A stretch of 64,000 nucleotides of DNA, from assembly GCF_900105655.1 (NCBI RefSeq), contig NZ_LT629787.1:1922001-1986000 (forward strand), in the 5' to 3' direction. The stretch comes from Halopseudomonas salegens. GTDB taxonomy: Bacteria; Pseudomonadota; Gammaproteobacteria; Pseudomonadales; Pseudomonadaceae. The first letter of the stretch is position 1. Each line of letters starts with the position of its first letter. The translations under genes and the position numbers were made by a program. A model generated the notes under the pieces. That model saw nothing but the letters and a program-made list of their open reading frames with translations, was not told the DNA's origin and did not search any database. This document shows positions 53,944-63,865 of the stretch, piece after piece.

Positions 53944-55212
53944 TCACCTTCCCGGACGGCCTTTTTCCTGATTGATCAGAGTGCGTGCCACTTCCAGAAG
54001 TCGCACGCCCTGACTCATCGCCGCCTGCTGCAACAGCCGGTAAGCTTCAGGTTCATTGACCTTGTGCTGCTCCATCAGCAAGCCCTTGGCTCGCTCTACC
54101 CACTTGCGCTCGTCCAACGAAGTACGCACTACGGCCAGCTCATCGTGCAGTGCCAGCAAACGCTGATTCTGCTCATGCACCAAATCCAGCACCGAACGAT
54201 TCAGTTGATGACCCATGGCATCGCCGGGCACTGATTCCAGCTCGGTTGCCTGCACGTTGTACAACCGGGTACCCGGACTGGCTGCCGTACTATCCATACT
54301 TCCCAGGCGCTTAAGCAGGGCACGATGATTGTCCAGTTCCGCGCTTGCCTCGGCAATGCTGCAATGGCATTGGTTACGCAACTCAAGCGTCAACTGATCT
54401 TCAATCGCCTTGAATGCATCAATTCGCGTCGTAGTCAGCTCAAACCACGGCAGATGCAAACTGGCAGGAATCGGTTGTTGCTCACTGCTGCGCATGGCTA
54501 CCAGGCGCAACTGTTCAATCTCTGTCTGCCAGGGCTCAGCCGCCAGTGCCTTCCAGGCCAGCAAGGCTTCAGGGGTAGAAAAATCGACAAAGGTTTCAAA
54601 GCAGCGTTGCTGGCTCTCACCCAGAAAGTGCAACCGCTGGATCAGAACCGGACTGAACCAGCCATTGATGAAGCCAGCCACTCCGGTCGCCCGCTCCTGG
54701 CCAGCCAGTTCCTTGCCCTGCATCATGTTGAACAGTGCGACCAGGCATCGTGTGACCTTGGGATCACTGGCGGTATCTGCTGCCTCGAAAACCACCGCCA
54801 ACAGGGCCGCAATCGGGCGACTGAAGGCAGCAGTGGACTCTTCGGCACTCAATGTTCGGCGCCGTACCGCAGCACGCAATCTGACCAGGCCTTCCAGCCC
54901 ATGTAATACGGCTGCTATATGATTGAACAGCCGCACCTTCTCCGCAGCACAGGCGCGGTTCAGATCCGGCTGTTCAAACCCATCCAGCAAGACACTCTCT
55001 GCCAGCTTGCTTTGCGCAGTCAGCGCATCGAGGGCATCCTGACACTGGTCATCCGGGCTGCCCAGATGAATATTCGAATAACCCCGTTCACGCTGCAAGG
55101 TATGGACCAGTTGACTGACCTTGGCCACCAGTTCGCAGGTTGCATCGAGCTGTTGCAGCCCCTGAATTTCACTGCGACGGGCCGCCAGAATAAAGTCCAG
55201 TGCACGGGACAT
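53944..55212 (-). CDS. NIT-ANTAR nitrate-responsive antiterminator (NasR-like)
   Basis: A 422-residue regulator. Residues about 30-290 are a NIT (nitrate/nitrite-sensing) domain, with LVHTLQRERGYSNIHLGS near its start. The C-terminal ANTAR RNA-binding domain (about 355-415) reads RKWVERAKGLLMEQHK, then VNEPEAYRLLQQAAMSQG. NasR of Klebsiella binds the nasF leader in the presence of nitrate or nitrite and prevents termination, and the same logic fits the adjacent leader. I use the ATG at 55212, with GGAG upstream. The transporter operon lies directly downstream on the same strand. No nitrate reductase is in the window. Confidence 0.92.
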   Translation of the reverse strand: MSRALDFILAARRSEIQGLQQLDATCELVAKVSQLVHTLQRERGYSNIHLGSPDDQCQDALDALTAQSKLAESVLLDGFEQPDLNRACAAEKVRLFNHIAAVLHGLEGLVRLRAAVRRRTLSAEESTAAFSRPIAALLAVVFEAADTASDPKVTRCLVALFNMMQGKELAGQERATGVAGFINGWFSPVLIQRLHFLGESQQRCFETFVDFSTPEALLAWKALAAEPWQTEIEQLRLVAMRSSEQQPIPASLHLPWFELTTTRIDAFKAIEDQLTLELRNQCHCSIAEASAELDNHRALLKRLGSMDSTAASPGTRLYNVQATELESVPGDAMGHQLNRSVLDLVHEQNQRLLALHDELAVVRTSLDERKWVERAKGLLMEQHKVNEPEAYRLLQQAAMSQGVRLLEVARTLINQEKGRPGR

Positions 55213-55285
55213 GGCAAAGCTCCAGAAAAAACACCATGTCTCATGTAAAGCAATACTTGTACCAACAACGGGCAGAACAGAAAGA

Positions 55286-58200
55286 TCAGCTCTGGTTCGG
55301 GACGCCAACCGGCTTCAAGGTCAACCGGCAAAGCGCCGGAATAACCAATAAAGTGAGAAAGGTTGAGGCCAGCAAACCCGAGATGATCGCCCAGGCCATG
55401 GGTGGCCATAACGTCGAAGACGACAGCGCAAGCGGCAATAAACCCGCGACAGTCGTCGCCGTAGTGAGCAGAATGGGCCGTGTTCTTCGCTGCACCGCTT
55501 CTGCCACAGCATCCGCCACGCTGGCACCCGACGCCAGACGTTGATCAATCAGGTCGATCAGCACAATCGCGTTGTTGACCACAATACCGACCAGCGCAAT
55601 CACCCCCAGCATGGACTGAAACCCGAAGGGCGACCCTGTCAGCACCAGCCCGGGTACCACCCCTACCGCAGCCAGAGGAACCGTCAGCAGGATAATGCCA
55701 ACCCGCCGAAACGAATTGAACTGCCAGAGCAGAAAGAAAAGCAGTAACAGGATACCCACCGGGGCCGTTGTGGCCAGAGCGCTATTGGCATCCCCCGAGC
55801 CCTCACTGTCACCACCATATTCGAGCCGGGTTCCGGCTGGCAGCGGATTCTCGCCAAGGTGTTGTTGCAAAGCCTCCTGAACCTGGCTGAAAGCAAAGCC
55901 CGGCTGCAGATTGGCGCTGACCGTGGTGACCCGAACGCCATTGCGCTGCCTGATACTGGCCGTCTCCCACACGGGCTCAAGGCTGGCCAGAGCACTCAAC
56001 GGCACAGCATTACCCTGCGGGCTGATGATCAGCCCGGAAGCCAATTGCCGGATGTCTTGCTGGGTGCCTTCCGGAGTTCGCAGCACCATTGGAATGGGTT
56101 CGCGTTCCTGCCGATAGAGTTCAACTCTGGCACCCAGGCTGCGCCCAAACAGATTCCGCGCAACGTCGGCCCGACTGAGGCCGAAGCGTTCTGCCTGGGC
56201 ATCATCTACTCTGACCTTGATTGCAGGCACACCCAGATCAATGTCATGGCGAACATCTGCGGTACCTTCAACGCTGCGCAGGGCAGCAAAGACCTGCTCA
56301 GCCGCAGCATGCCGTTGCTGTTCATCGACGTGATACAAACGAACCTCCACCGGAGCCAGCCGTGGCGGCCCCTGGCCCAGGATACTGGTCACCAGCTCCA
56401 GTGACGGATGTTGCTGCAAGGAGTATTCACGCAGCTCATCCATAATAGTCCGGGTGGACGCCAGGTCACGGGTATGAATCACCAGGCGGGCACGGTGCGG
56501 CGATTCCGGCGCACGCATCAGATTGTAATAAAAACTGGGGCCTGCATAACCGGCGAAACGGTCTATACGCTGCACATCGTCACGCTGCAACAACCAACCC
56601 TCTACCTCTGATGCAACGGCCATGGTATGTGACTGGTCGCTGCCTACCGGCAAATACAATTCGGCAATCACCAGCGGTCGATCCGCGTTGGGGAAAAACT
56701 GTGTCTGCAACCAGGGCGACATTCCCACACTCAGTACCACCATGACAGCACCCATCAACACCAGGAGGCCAGGAGCGCGTCGACTGGCCTCGGCCAACAA
56801 GCCGGACAGCCATTGCATCCAGCGTCCCTGGGCACGCTGTCCAGGGTGCAGCAATTTGCTGGCCAACAAGGCACAGGCTGTCACCGCCATCAGGTAACTG
56901 ATCGTCAATGTCAGCATGATCATGACGGGAATACCCCGGGTAAAATCGGCAGTGGCGCCTTTGGACAAAAGCAGTGGCGTAAACGCCGCCAGAGTGGTCG
57001 CTGTCGAAGCCCCGAGAGGGCCGGCCATCTCTTTGATTGCATCTTGCGCAGCCTCTGCACGGGGCTGACCACTGCTCAGGCGGTGCTGTATGTTCTCCAC
57101 CATGACAATGGCATTATCAATCAGCACGCCCAATGAAATTACGATGCCGGTGACAGCGATCTGATGCAGGATGCCGCCGCCCAGGTTATAGATTCCCAGG
57201 CTGATCAGGACCACAAGCGGCAGCATGCTTGCTACCAGCAAGCCCATTCGCCACCCCATACCCAGGAGCACAACACCGACGATGATCAACACACTACCCA
57301 GCAGGCTGCGTTCAAGGCTGTCCAGCCGCTCTACCACCAGATCAGGCTGAAAATAGACTTCATCAATTTCCAGCGGTGCAAACTCACCACGCAGCTCCTG
57401 CAAACGCTGGCGGACAGCCTGACCAAATGCGACCGCATCCAGTTGACCGCGTCGTGGTATGAGGCTCAACATGACGGCCTGCTCCGAAGCAAACCAGGCA
57501 CGCGGCTGATAGGGTTCAACCGGGCCGCGCCAGATATCGGCCAGTGCCGACAAAGAAACACTGCTGCCATCCGGCAGACCGATCTGGGTCAAGGCCAATT
57601 CGTCCAGGCTGACAAACTCGCTGTTCGGCAGCAGACTCAGCCGCTGTTCTGCCACGCTCACAAATCCGCCCGGCAGAACCTGGTTGCGTTCACTGAGTCG
57701 AGAAATCAATTGATTGCGTGATACGCCGAAACGCTGCAGATCGCTATCGCGCAACGCAATGGTGATCTGTTCGTCAGCCTGGCCGTCAACTTCAATACGC
57801 GACAAAGCCGGAATATCCATCATTGCCCGCTTGAGTCGCTCAGCCTCCTGACTCAATGTCACCAGCGAAGCATCACCACGAAGCGCGAGCACAACGGCAG
57901 GAATATCAATCAAGCGGTCATCCAGACTCATGCGCTGAATGCCGTCAGGCATTTCCAGCTCGGCTCTTTGCATGGCCTGACGAACCCGGTCCCAGGCCGA
58001 GTCGGTGTCGTAGATGACATCGCGCAACTGCAGGGTAATCAATGCCACCCCATTGCGGGCATTGGCGGTGAAATAATTCACTTCATCGACTTGCAGTAAC
58101 TCGTCAGACAGCGGTCGCAAGACCAGACGTTCAATGGATTCCGCATCAGCGCCTGGATAAATGACTGTCAGCAAGGCAGCGCGGTAAGGAAAGCTCGGAT

Positions 58201-58303
58201 CTTCCTGACGCGCCATATTGAAATAGCTGGACAGCCCGAGGAGGCACAACATGGTTACCACCAAACCGATCAGACGGGGACGACCAGCCAGCCAGCGGCT
58301 CAT
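55286..58303 (-). CDS. RND-family efflux permease
   Basis: A 1,005-residue AcrB/CzcA-type inner-membrane pump. N-terminal helix at about 8-28, then large periplasmic loops and two blocks of helices. The key proton-relay region is GVLIDNAIVMVENIQHRL and the helix-4-like segment, with ASTATTLAAFTPLLL in the first half and GIVVNNAIVLIDLIDQRL with RPILLTTATTVAGLLPLAL in the second. Its start overlaps the adaptor stop by 4 bases. With the adaptor and an outer-membrane channel from elsewhere it would form a tripartite exporter, probably for drugs or detergents. Substrates unknown. Likely repressed by the divergent TetR protein. Confidence 0.93.
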   Translation of the reverse strand: MSRWLAGRPRLIGLVVTMLCLLGLSSYFNMARQEDPSFPYRAALLTVIYPGADAESIERLVLRPLSDELLQVDEVNYFTANARNGVALITLQLRDVIYDTDSAWDRVRQAMQRAELEMPDGIQRMSLDDRLIDIPAVVLALRGDASLVTLSQEAERLKRAMMDIPALSRIEVDGQADEQITIALRDSDLQRFGVSRNQLISRLSERNQVLPGGFVSVAEQRLSLLPNSEFVSLDELALTQIGLPDGSSVSLSALADIWRGPVEPYQPRAWFASEQAVMLSLIPRRGQLDAVAFGQAVRQRLQELRGEFAPLEIDEVYFQPDLVVERLDSLERSLLGSVLIIVGVVLLGMGWRMGLLVASMLPLVVLISLGIYNLGGGILHQIAVTGIVISLGVLIDNAIVMVENIQHRLSSGQPRAEAAQDAIKEMAGPLGASTATTLAAFTPLLLSKGATADFTRGIPVMIMLTLTISYLMAVTACALLASKLLHPGQRAQGRWMQWLSGLLAEASRRAPGLLVLMGAVMVVLSVGMSPWLQTQFFPNADRPLVIAELYLPVGSDQSHTMAVASEVEGWLLQRDDVQRIDRFAGYAGPSFYYNLMRAPESPHRARLVIHTRDLASTRTIMDELREYSLQQHPSLELVTSILGQGPPRLAPVEVRLYHVDEQQRHAAAEQVFAALRSVEGTADVRHDIDLGVPAIKVRVDDAQAERFGLSRADVARNLFGRSLGARVELYRQEREPIPMVLRTPEGTQQDIRQLASGLIISPQGNAVPLSALASLEPVWETASIRQRNGVRVTTVSANLQPGFAFSQVQEALQQHLGENPLPAGTRLEYGGDSEGSGDANSALATTAPVGILLLLFFLLWQFNSFRRVGIILLTVPLAAVGVVPGLVLTGSPFGFQSMLGVIALVGIVVNNAIVLIDLIDQRLASGASVADAVAEAVQRRTRPILLTTATTVAGLLPLALSSSTLWPPMAWAIISGLLASTFLTLLVIPALCRLTLKPVGVPNQS

Positions 58304-59385
58304 GGCAACACCTCCACCCGATCTCCGGGCAGTAGCCGACTCAATCCGGCATAGACAACCCGATCACCTGCCTGCAGCTCTCCTGGTGGCACCATGGCCC
58401 ATTCCCCACGCAAAGCCACGACCCTCGCCACTACGCGCTCAACGTGCGAATCACGGACTCGAAATACTGCCGGCTCGCCAGCATGGCGCAGCACTGCAGC
58501 CAGTGGCACGCGCAAGCGCGAGTCAGCGTCACGGGGCAATTCAACCTGCAGGCTGTCGCCCGGACGCGCCTGACCGTCCGGCAAACGCAGCCTGACCGGA
58601 TACAGTGCCTGCTGCCCGGACTGCCCCTGGGCCACTTCATGGACCTCAGCCTGCAAGGTCTTCCCTGTGCCTGCCGCCCATACCTCGACCACCTGGCCTG
58701 GATGCAAACCCTGAGCCCATTCGCCGGGTATACTCACGTGAAGTTCCAGCTTTTCTACACTGGTGAGGTGAACCACTGGCTGACCCACAGCAACAAACTC
58801 TCCCGACTCAACGGGCAAGCCTTGCACCTGACCGGAAAACGGTGCTCGCAGCTCTGCTTCCGCAGCGAGTTGCTGACGCTGGCGCAGCCCCGCTTCGGCA
58901 CTGACCAGAGCGGCTTGCAGACGTTGTGCAGCAGACTCCAGCTGTTCGCGTTGCTGAGAGGACATGACCCCGCGCTCATGCAGTTGCCTGGCACGGCTGG
59001 CTTCGCGCTGCGCCTGCTCAAGCTGAGCACTCAGCTCATTCAGGCGCGCTTCGGCTGCCTGCAAGGCAGGCTGCAACTCGGGGTTATACAGGGTCGCGAG
59101 CAACTCACCGGCAACCACTGTCTGGCCTAGCTGCAAGCCTTTGCGACTGAGCACCCCGCCTACCTGAAAGGTCAGACTGGCTCGCTCCGATGGCATTGCC
59201 ACGCCAGCGAAACGCAGGGTATCCGGATCGCTATCAAGATCCAGCACTGCAACCCTGACGGAAGCAAGCGCCGGAGACTCCTCTCCCTCGGCTGCTGCTA
59301 GCGAACCGGGATTGCTCTCGGTACAACCGAAAAGCAATAGAGTGCTGATTAAAATCGTGCTGACTGGGCGCATCTGATGCAACAT
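58300..59385 (-). CDS. RND efflux periplasmic adaptor lipoprotein
   Basis: A 361-residue membrane-fusion protein. The lipoprotein signal (STILISTLLLFGC) makes Cys21 the lipidation site. A biotinyl-lipoyl-like half-motif VGGVLSRKGLQLGQTVVAGE, an alpha-helical hairpin (about 100-165, rich in Ala, Glu, Gln) and a second half-motif AELRAPFSGQVQGLPVESGE follow in HlyD/AcrA order. It links the RND pump to an outer-membrane channel. The ATG at 59385 has GGAG upstream, and other in-frame ATGs are at 59397 and 59373. It is first in the operon, 4-base overlap with the pump, facing the TetR gene. Confidence 0.92.
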   Translation of the reverse strand: MLHQMRPVSTILISTLLLFGCTESNPGSLAAAEGEESPALASVRVAVLDLDSDPDTLRFAGVAMPSERASLTFQVGGVLSRKGLQLGQTVVAGELLATLYNPELQPALQAAEARLNELSAQLEQAQREASRARQLHERGVMSSQQREQLESAAQRLQAALVSAEAGLRQRQQLAAEAELRAPFSGQVQGLPVESGEFVAVGQPVVHLTSVEKLELHVSIPGEWAQGLHPGQVVEVWAAGTGKTLQAEVHEVAQGQSGQQALYPVRLRLPDGQARPGDSLQVELPRDADSRLRVPLAAVLRHAGEPAVFRVRDSHVERVVARVVALRGEWAMVPPGELQAGDRVVYAGLSRLLPGDRVEVLP

Positions 59386-59423
59386 GGCTGGCTCCATACT
59401 TTTGACACTTTGTCATTAACAGT

Positions 59424-59440
59424 TTGTCAAAGTTTGACAA
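59424..59440. promoter_or_regulatory. Palindromic operator of the divergent tetR/efflux promoter
   Basis: TTGTCAAA-G-TTTGACAA is a perfect 17-base palindrome between the TetR gene and the efflux operon. More copies of the TTTGTCA or TTTGACA half-site flank it (59401, 59409 and 59442). A TetR dimer binding here could repress both promoters. Confidence 0.7.
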
Positions 59441-59490
59441 CTTGTCAACAGAAAAGCAGAATACGACCATCAATCACTATCAAGGCCCCC

Positions 59491-60120
59491 ATGAACCACT
59501 CTCGTCGCACTGAAGAAAAGCTGAATCGCCGCGAAGCGATCCTTAACGCTGCCGAAACAGTCTTCTTTGATAAAGGATACGAGCGCAGCAGCATGCAGGA
59601 GATAGCGCAACAGGCCGAGCTGAGCCGGGCTTTGCTGTACGTCTACTTCAAGGACAAGCCAGCCATCATGCGCGGGATTATCTTGCGGGCCGGGCAGGCA
59701 CTGAATGCGCGCTTCGAAAAGGTCATCGCGGAAGCCGACACCGGTATGCAGCAAGTAGGAAATATCGGTCGTGCGTATTTTGCATTCAGCCGCGAACAGC
59801 CCAATTACTTTGACGCATTAACCCAGGTCAGTGCTTTTGTGGAGCGCGAACAGCCTGACGATTTGACGCTTGAGCTTATCCATTGCGGCGAGCAGATAAT
59901 GCAGAAAATGGTCGCCTGCCTTGAGCACGGCCTGCGTGATGGCAGTCTGAGCAAGGAGCGCGTCAGCAACCCGACAAAAACGGCGTTTTACCTGAGAGGC
60001 AGTTTACACGGAATCATTATGCAGGCCCGGCTGCACAGTGCCGAGGATAGCGACCACCCCGATATGGCCGAGATGGTCGAGTACACCCTGTCGATGCAGA
60101 AACACGCGCTGTCACCCTGA
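59491..60120 (+). CDS. TetR/AcrR-family repressor
   Basis: A 209-residue TetR regulator. The N-terminal HTH domain (about 12-60) is RREAILNAAETVFFDKGYER followed by SSMQEIAQQAELSRALLYVYFKDK, and the helical ligand domain fills the rest. It is divergent from the RND adaptor/pump operon with a perfect palindrome between, so it very probably represses that operon and is released by a pump substrate. The ATG at 59491 fits the family. An earlier ATG at 59377 would put translated sequence across the operator region and is rejected. Confidence 0.92.
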   Translation: MNHSRRTEEKLNRREAILNAAETVFFDKGYERSSMQEIAQQAELSRALLYVYFKDKPAIMRGIILRAGQALNARFEKVIAEADTGMQQVGNIGRAYFAFSREQPNYFDALTQVSAFVEREQPDDLTLELIHCGEQIMQKMVACLEHGLRDGSLSKERVSNPTKTAFYLRGSLHGIIMQARLHSAEDSDHPDMAEMVEYTLSMQKHALSP

Positions 60121-60145
60121 TGTGGTAACAGCGCCGCTGAGGGAA

Positions 60146-61621
60146 TCAGAGTAGCGCCAGACGCTTTTCCCAGGCTTTGATTTCCTTCTTCGAGCCAGGC
60201 CCCAGCAGTTCCAGCGCCTGACGCAGACGAAAACGTGTCAGATCCGGGCCCAGGTGGGCCATGGCGTCCAGTACCGAAACCGAGCTGGCCTGCCCGGTTA
60301 TCGCCGGAAACAACAAGGGCATCAGGTCGCGCAGCTTCAATTCGAAAGCCCCGGCAATCTGGTTTATCGCTGCGGTGATGCCGTCCTTGTCCCAGTGACG
60401 CAACCCTTCCAGCTTCCAGAGCAGCAGTTGCAGGGCTTCACGAACCTGATCTGGCGTCAGTTTCTTGTGCGCAAACAGGGCCGGATCGGGATTCACCTTG
60501 CCACTGAGAAACACGGCGGCCAGCGGTAGCATGTCACTGAAGGTTTCCACCCGTGTCTGCAGCAGCGGCACCAGGGGTTTCAGGTACTCGGGATTGAGTG
60601 CCCAGGCCTGAGCGGCACGGACAAAAGCCTCGGTATCCAGTTCGCGCAACCACTGGCCGTTGAGCCAGGACAGCTTTTCCACATCGAAAATCGGCCCGCC
60701 GAGCGAGACGCGCTGTATATCAAAGTGTTCGACCATCTCGTCGAGGGAGAACTTTTCCCGTTCATCGGGCATCGACCAGCCCATGCGGCCAAGATAATTG
60801 ACCACTGTTTGCGGCAGATAGCCCATGCGCTCGTAGAAGGTGATACTGGTCGGGTTCTTGCGCTTGGACAGTTTGCTCTTGTCCGGGTTGCGCAGCAGCG
60901 GCATGTGACACAGCTCGGGCATATCCCAGCCAAAATACTGATACAGCAACATGTGTTTGGGCGCCGAATTGATCCACTCTTCGCCACGCAATACATGGGT
61001 AATGCCCATCAAATGGTCATCCACCACATTGGCCAGGTGATAGGTCGGCAGGCCATCGGCCTTCATCAGCACCTGCATGTCGACCTGCTCCCAGGGAATT
61101 TCGATCTCACCGCGGAGCATATCCTGTACCTTGCAGACACCGTCACCAGGCACCTGCATGCGCACTACGTGCGATTCGCCAGCAGCCATTCGGCGCTCGA
61201 CTTCAGCGGCATCCAGATGCAGGCAATGGCCGTCATAGCCCGGGGTCTGTTTATTGGCCATCTGCTCGGCCCGCAAGCTGTTCAGACGCTCCGCACTGCA
61301 GAAGCAACGGAAAGCATGGCCCTGCTCAATCAAGTGTTCGCTGTGTTGCTGGTAAATCGCACTGCGCTCGCTTTGCCGGTAGGGCCCATGCGGGCCACCG
61401 ACGTCCGGACCTTCATCCCAGTCCAGCCCGAGCCAGCGCAGGGCGTCCAGAATCTGCTGTTCGGATTCTGGCGTCGAGCGCACCTGATCGGTGTCTTCAA
61501 TGCGCAGGACGAACTGACCACCGTGCTGACGCGCGAAACACTGATTGAACAGGGCAATATAGGCGGTGCCAACGTGGGGGTCGCCGGTGGGCGACGGTGC
61601 GATACGGGTACGAACAGTCAT
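60146..61621 (-). CDS. gltX: Glutamyl-tRNA synthetase
   Basis: Charges tRNA-Glu with glutamate. The class I HIGH-type motif is [12 protein letters not shown] and the KMSKS-type motif is KLSKRKNP. A zinc knuckle CFC (about residues 108-110) with a later Cys in GYDGHC is typical of gammaproteobacterial GltX. It has 491 residues, the normal length. Converges with the TetR gene, and the LysR regulator is upstream on the same strand. I see no tRNA next to it, unlike the glutamate- and alanine-tRNA neighbours found in some pseudomonads. Confidence 0.97.
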   Translation of the reverse strand: MTVRTRIAPSPTGDPHVGTAYIALFNQCFARQHGGQFVLRIEDTDQVRSTPESEQQILDALRWLGLDWDEGPDVGGPHGPYRQSERSAIYQQHSEHLIEQGHAFRCFCSAERLNSLRAEQMANKQTPGYDGHCLHLDAAEVERRMAAGESHVVRMQVPGDGVCKVQDMLRGEIEIPWEQVDMQVLMKADGLPTYHLANVVDDHLMGITHVLRGEEWINSAPKHMLLYQYFGWDMPELCHMPLLRNPDKSKLSKRKNPTSITFYERMGYLPQTVVNYLGRMGWSMPDEREKFSLDEMVEHFDIQRVSLGGPIFDVEKLSWLNGQWLRELDTEAFVRAAQAWALNPEYLKPLVPLLQTRVETFSDMLPLAAVFLSGKVNPDPALFAHKKLTPDQVREALQLLLWKLEGLRHWDKDGITAAINQIAGAFELKLRDLMPLLFPAITGQASSVSVLDAMAHLGPDLTRFRLRQALELLGPGSKKEIKAWEKRLALL

Positions 61622-61774
61622 GAAATCTCTCTACTGATGGGCCAGCGCCCGAAGGGGTCAATGCCGGCATTCTACCTGAGCGCAGGCCGCGCTTGAATCC
61701 TTGCGCTCAGGGAAACGGAGCACAATGCGACAGATGCACCCCGGCTGTCAGGCACCACGCGCAAGGACGCGCCC

Positions 61775-62692
61775 TCAGTTAATCAATGCCAGCAGCTCCT
61801 CGTCGAGACCGAGATTGACCCGCTGTTCCAGCCTGGCAATGACAAAATCGATAAACGCCTTGACCTTCATCGACTGAAAACGCCGAGAAGGATAGAGGGC
61901 ATACAGCTCGCTGGAAGGCAATGTACAGTGCTCCAACACCCGGCACAATTTGCCCTCCTCCACCTGCGGCTCGGCAATGAAGGCTGGCACATTGATAATA
62001 CCGGCGCCGGCAATGGCGGCTTCGCGGGCGAAGGTGATGTTGTTCACGGTCAGCACCGGGGTGATAGCGATGTTCGCATCCGGCTCGACAAAGCGCCATT
62101 TGCGGCTGCTGTCCATGACGGTATGGATACAGCGGTGCTGCACCAATTCCTGAGGAGACTGCGGGGTACCGTACTCTCGCAGATAGTCCGGACTGGCAAA
62201 CAACTGTCTGGGGCTGGCCATCATCGGCCGGGCAACCAGGCTGGAATCCTGCGGGCGACCACGATGTATGACCACATCAACGCCCTCTTCCACCGGGTCA
62301 ATAACCCGCGTCGTAAGATCCACCTCAACCTGAATGGCCGGATAACGGCACATGAACTCACCGACTACGCCACCGAGGAACAACTGGCCAAACTCGATGG
62401 GCGAGCTGACGCGCAATAAACCCGTCGGCTCGCTTTGCAGCTGCATGATAGCCTGCTCAGCTTCGGCAAATTCCTGCATGATCTGCCGGCAGCGCTCGTA
62501 ATAGGCCTGACCGACTTCGGTCAAACGCAGCTTGCGTGTGGTTCGGTTGAGCAGGCGCACGCCGAGCCGTTCTTCCAATTGCACAATCCGTCGACTGACG
62601 GTGGACTTCTGCATGCCCAGTGTGGTCGCCGCACTGGTGAAGCTGTGGCACTCGACCACCCGAGTAAAAATCAACGCATCATCCAGACCCAT
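61775..62692 (-). CDS. LysR-family regulator
   Basis: A 305-residue LysR-type transcription factor. The winged HTH (1-60) reads DALIFTRVVECHSFTSAATT, then LGMQKSTVSRRIVQLEERLG and VRLLNRTTRKLRLTEVGQAY, and the effector domain spans about 90-295. The sequence belongs to the broad CrgA-like group that often controls divergent efflux or redox genes. I use the ATG at 62692, with AAGGA 8 bases upstream. An upstream in-frame ATG at 62716 has no such site. It faces the EmrA-like adaptor gene with 138 bases between, so it likely regulates that transporter. Confidence 0.92.
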   Translation of the reverse strand: MGLDDALIFTRVVECHSFTSAATTLGMQKSTVSRRIVQLEERLGVRLLNRTTRKLRLTEVGQAYYERCRQIMQEFAEAEQAIMQLQSEPTGLLRVSSPIEFGQLFLGGVVGEFMCRYPAIQVEVDLTTRVIDPVEEGVDVVIHRGRPQDSSLVARPMMASPRQLFASPDYLREYGTPQSPQELVQHRCIHTVMDSSRKWRFVEPDANIAITPVLTVNNITFAREAAIAGAGIINVPAFIAEPQVEEGKLCRVLEHCTLPSSELYALYPSRRFQSMKVKAFIDFVIARLEQRVNLGLDEELLALIN

Positions 62693-62801
62693 AATACTGT
62701 TCCTTGAATGCAACAAAGTTTCCAGATTCCAAACTCTATATAGACATGCGCGACAGTGCTAGTGTTTAGCCAAAGGCACGGAACGCCCATATGCATTCTA
62801 C

Positions 62802-62820
62802 ATCAACAATAATCATTATC
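62802..62820 (+). promoter_or_regulatory. Candidate Fur box before the EmrA-like gene
   Basis: ATCAACAATAATCATTATC matches the Fur consensus at 14 of 19 positions, with the right half almost perfect. It ends 10 bases before the GTG start. The short, A/T-rich nature of the site makes a chance match possible. Confidence 0.35.
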
Positions 62821-62830
62821 AGGTAAAACT

Positions 62831-63865
62831 GTGTCCACTCGCGTCCGTTTTCGTCTGTTGGCCTTTTTCTGTGTCGTCCTGCTTGCCTTGGCCGGCTATG
62901 GCACTTATTGGTGGCTGATCGGCCAGCACTACACCAGTACCAACAATGCTTATGTGCAGGCTGATATCACGCGCGTCAGCAGCCAACTCCACGGACAGGT
63001 CAGCGAGATACGGGTGACCGACAACCAACAGGTTCAACGCGGCGATATTCTGTTGCGACTGGATCCACGTGACCACGAACTGGCCTTGCGCCGCGCGCAG
63101 GCCCGGTATGCATCAACGGAAGCTGCCAGCGCCCAGGTCCGTGCCCGACTGGCACAGCAAGACAGCCTGCTGGCCGCAGCCCGTGCCAACGTAGCCGCGC
63201 GCGAAGCCGAGCAACAGCGTTACCAGCGCGATTTGCAGCGACTGACGCCACTTTTGCGCTCCGGTTACGCCGCCGTCGAGCAGGAAAGCACCCTGCAAGC
63301 CAATCTGGCCATTGCCCGCGCACAACAACAGCAGGCCGAAGCAGCACTGGCCACGCAGAGCCTGGCGGCTGCCAGTCTTGAAGCCGAGCTGTCGCAACTA
63401 GCCGCCGATCGGCAGGCCATAGCCAGTGATATCGAGCAAGCGCAATTGAATATTGAACGCAGTGATGTGCGCGCGGCGATTGATGGTGTCGTCGGTCAAC
63501 GGAACGTGCGTCCTGGTCAGAGCGTGCAGCCCGGGCAACATTTGCTTGCCCTGGTACCACCGGACCAACAGTGGATCCAGGCCAACTTCAAGGAAACCCA
63601 GATCAGTCGCATGCGCCCAGGTCAGACAGCAAGCCTGACCCTGGATGCCTTCCCCGGCGAACAGATCGACGGACGCATTGACAGCCTGTTTCCGGCTGCC
63701 GGCTCGCAATTCAGCCTGCTACCGGCAGACAACGCCAGCGGCAACTTTACCAAGGTAGTGCAGCGGATTCCGGTGAAAATACTGCCGGATCCGACACACC
63801 CGTTGAGTGCCCGGATGCGCCCTGGCATGTCGGTCTCGGTTCGGGTCGACCTGCGTGACGACTGA
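62831..63865 (+). CDS. EmrA/HlyD-family adaptor of an efflux system
   Basis: A 344-residue membrane-fusion protein with one N-terminal helix (about 8-28, FRLLAFFCVVLLALAGYGTY) and a long Ala/Gln-rich coiled-coil hairpin (about 85-200). Lipoyl half-motifs are VQADITRVSSQLHGQVSEIR and RSDVRAAIDGVVGQRNVRPG. The end of the chain PVKILPDPTHPLSARMRPGM is typical of EmrA-type adaptors. The start is GTG with AGGT upstream. The EmrB-like permease gene overlaps its end by 11 bases. Together they should form a drug exporter under the LysR regulator. Confidence 0.92.
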   Translation: MSTRVRFRLLAFFCVVLLALAGYGTYWWLIGQHYTSTNNAYVQADITRVSSQLHGQVSEIRVTDNQQVQRGDILLRLDPRDHELALRRAQARYASTEAASAQVRARLAQQDSLLAAARANVAAREAEQQRYQRDLQRLTPLLRSGYAAVEQESTLQANLAIARAQQQQAEAALATQSLAAASLEAELSQLAADRQAIASDIEQAQLNIERSDVRAAIDGVVGQRNVRPGQSVQPGQHLLALVPPDQQWIQANFKETQISRMRPGQTASLTLDAFPGEQIDGRIDSLFPAAGSQFSLLPADNASGNFTKVVQRIPVKILPDPTHPLSARMRPGMSVSVRVDLRDD

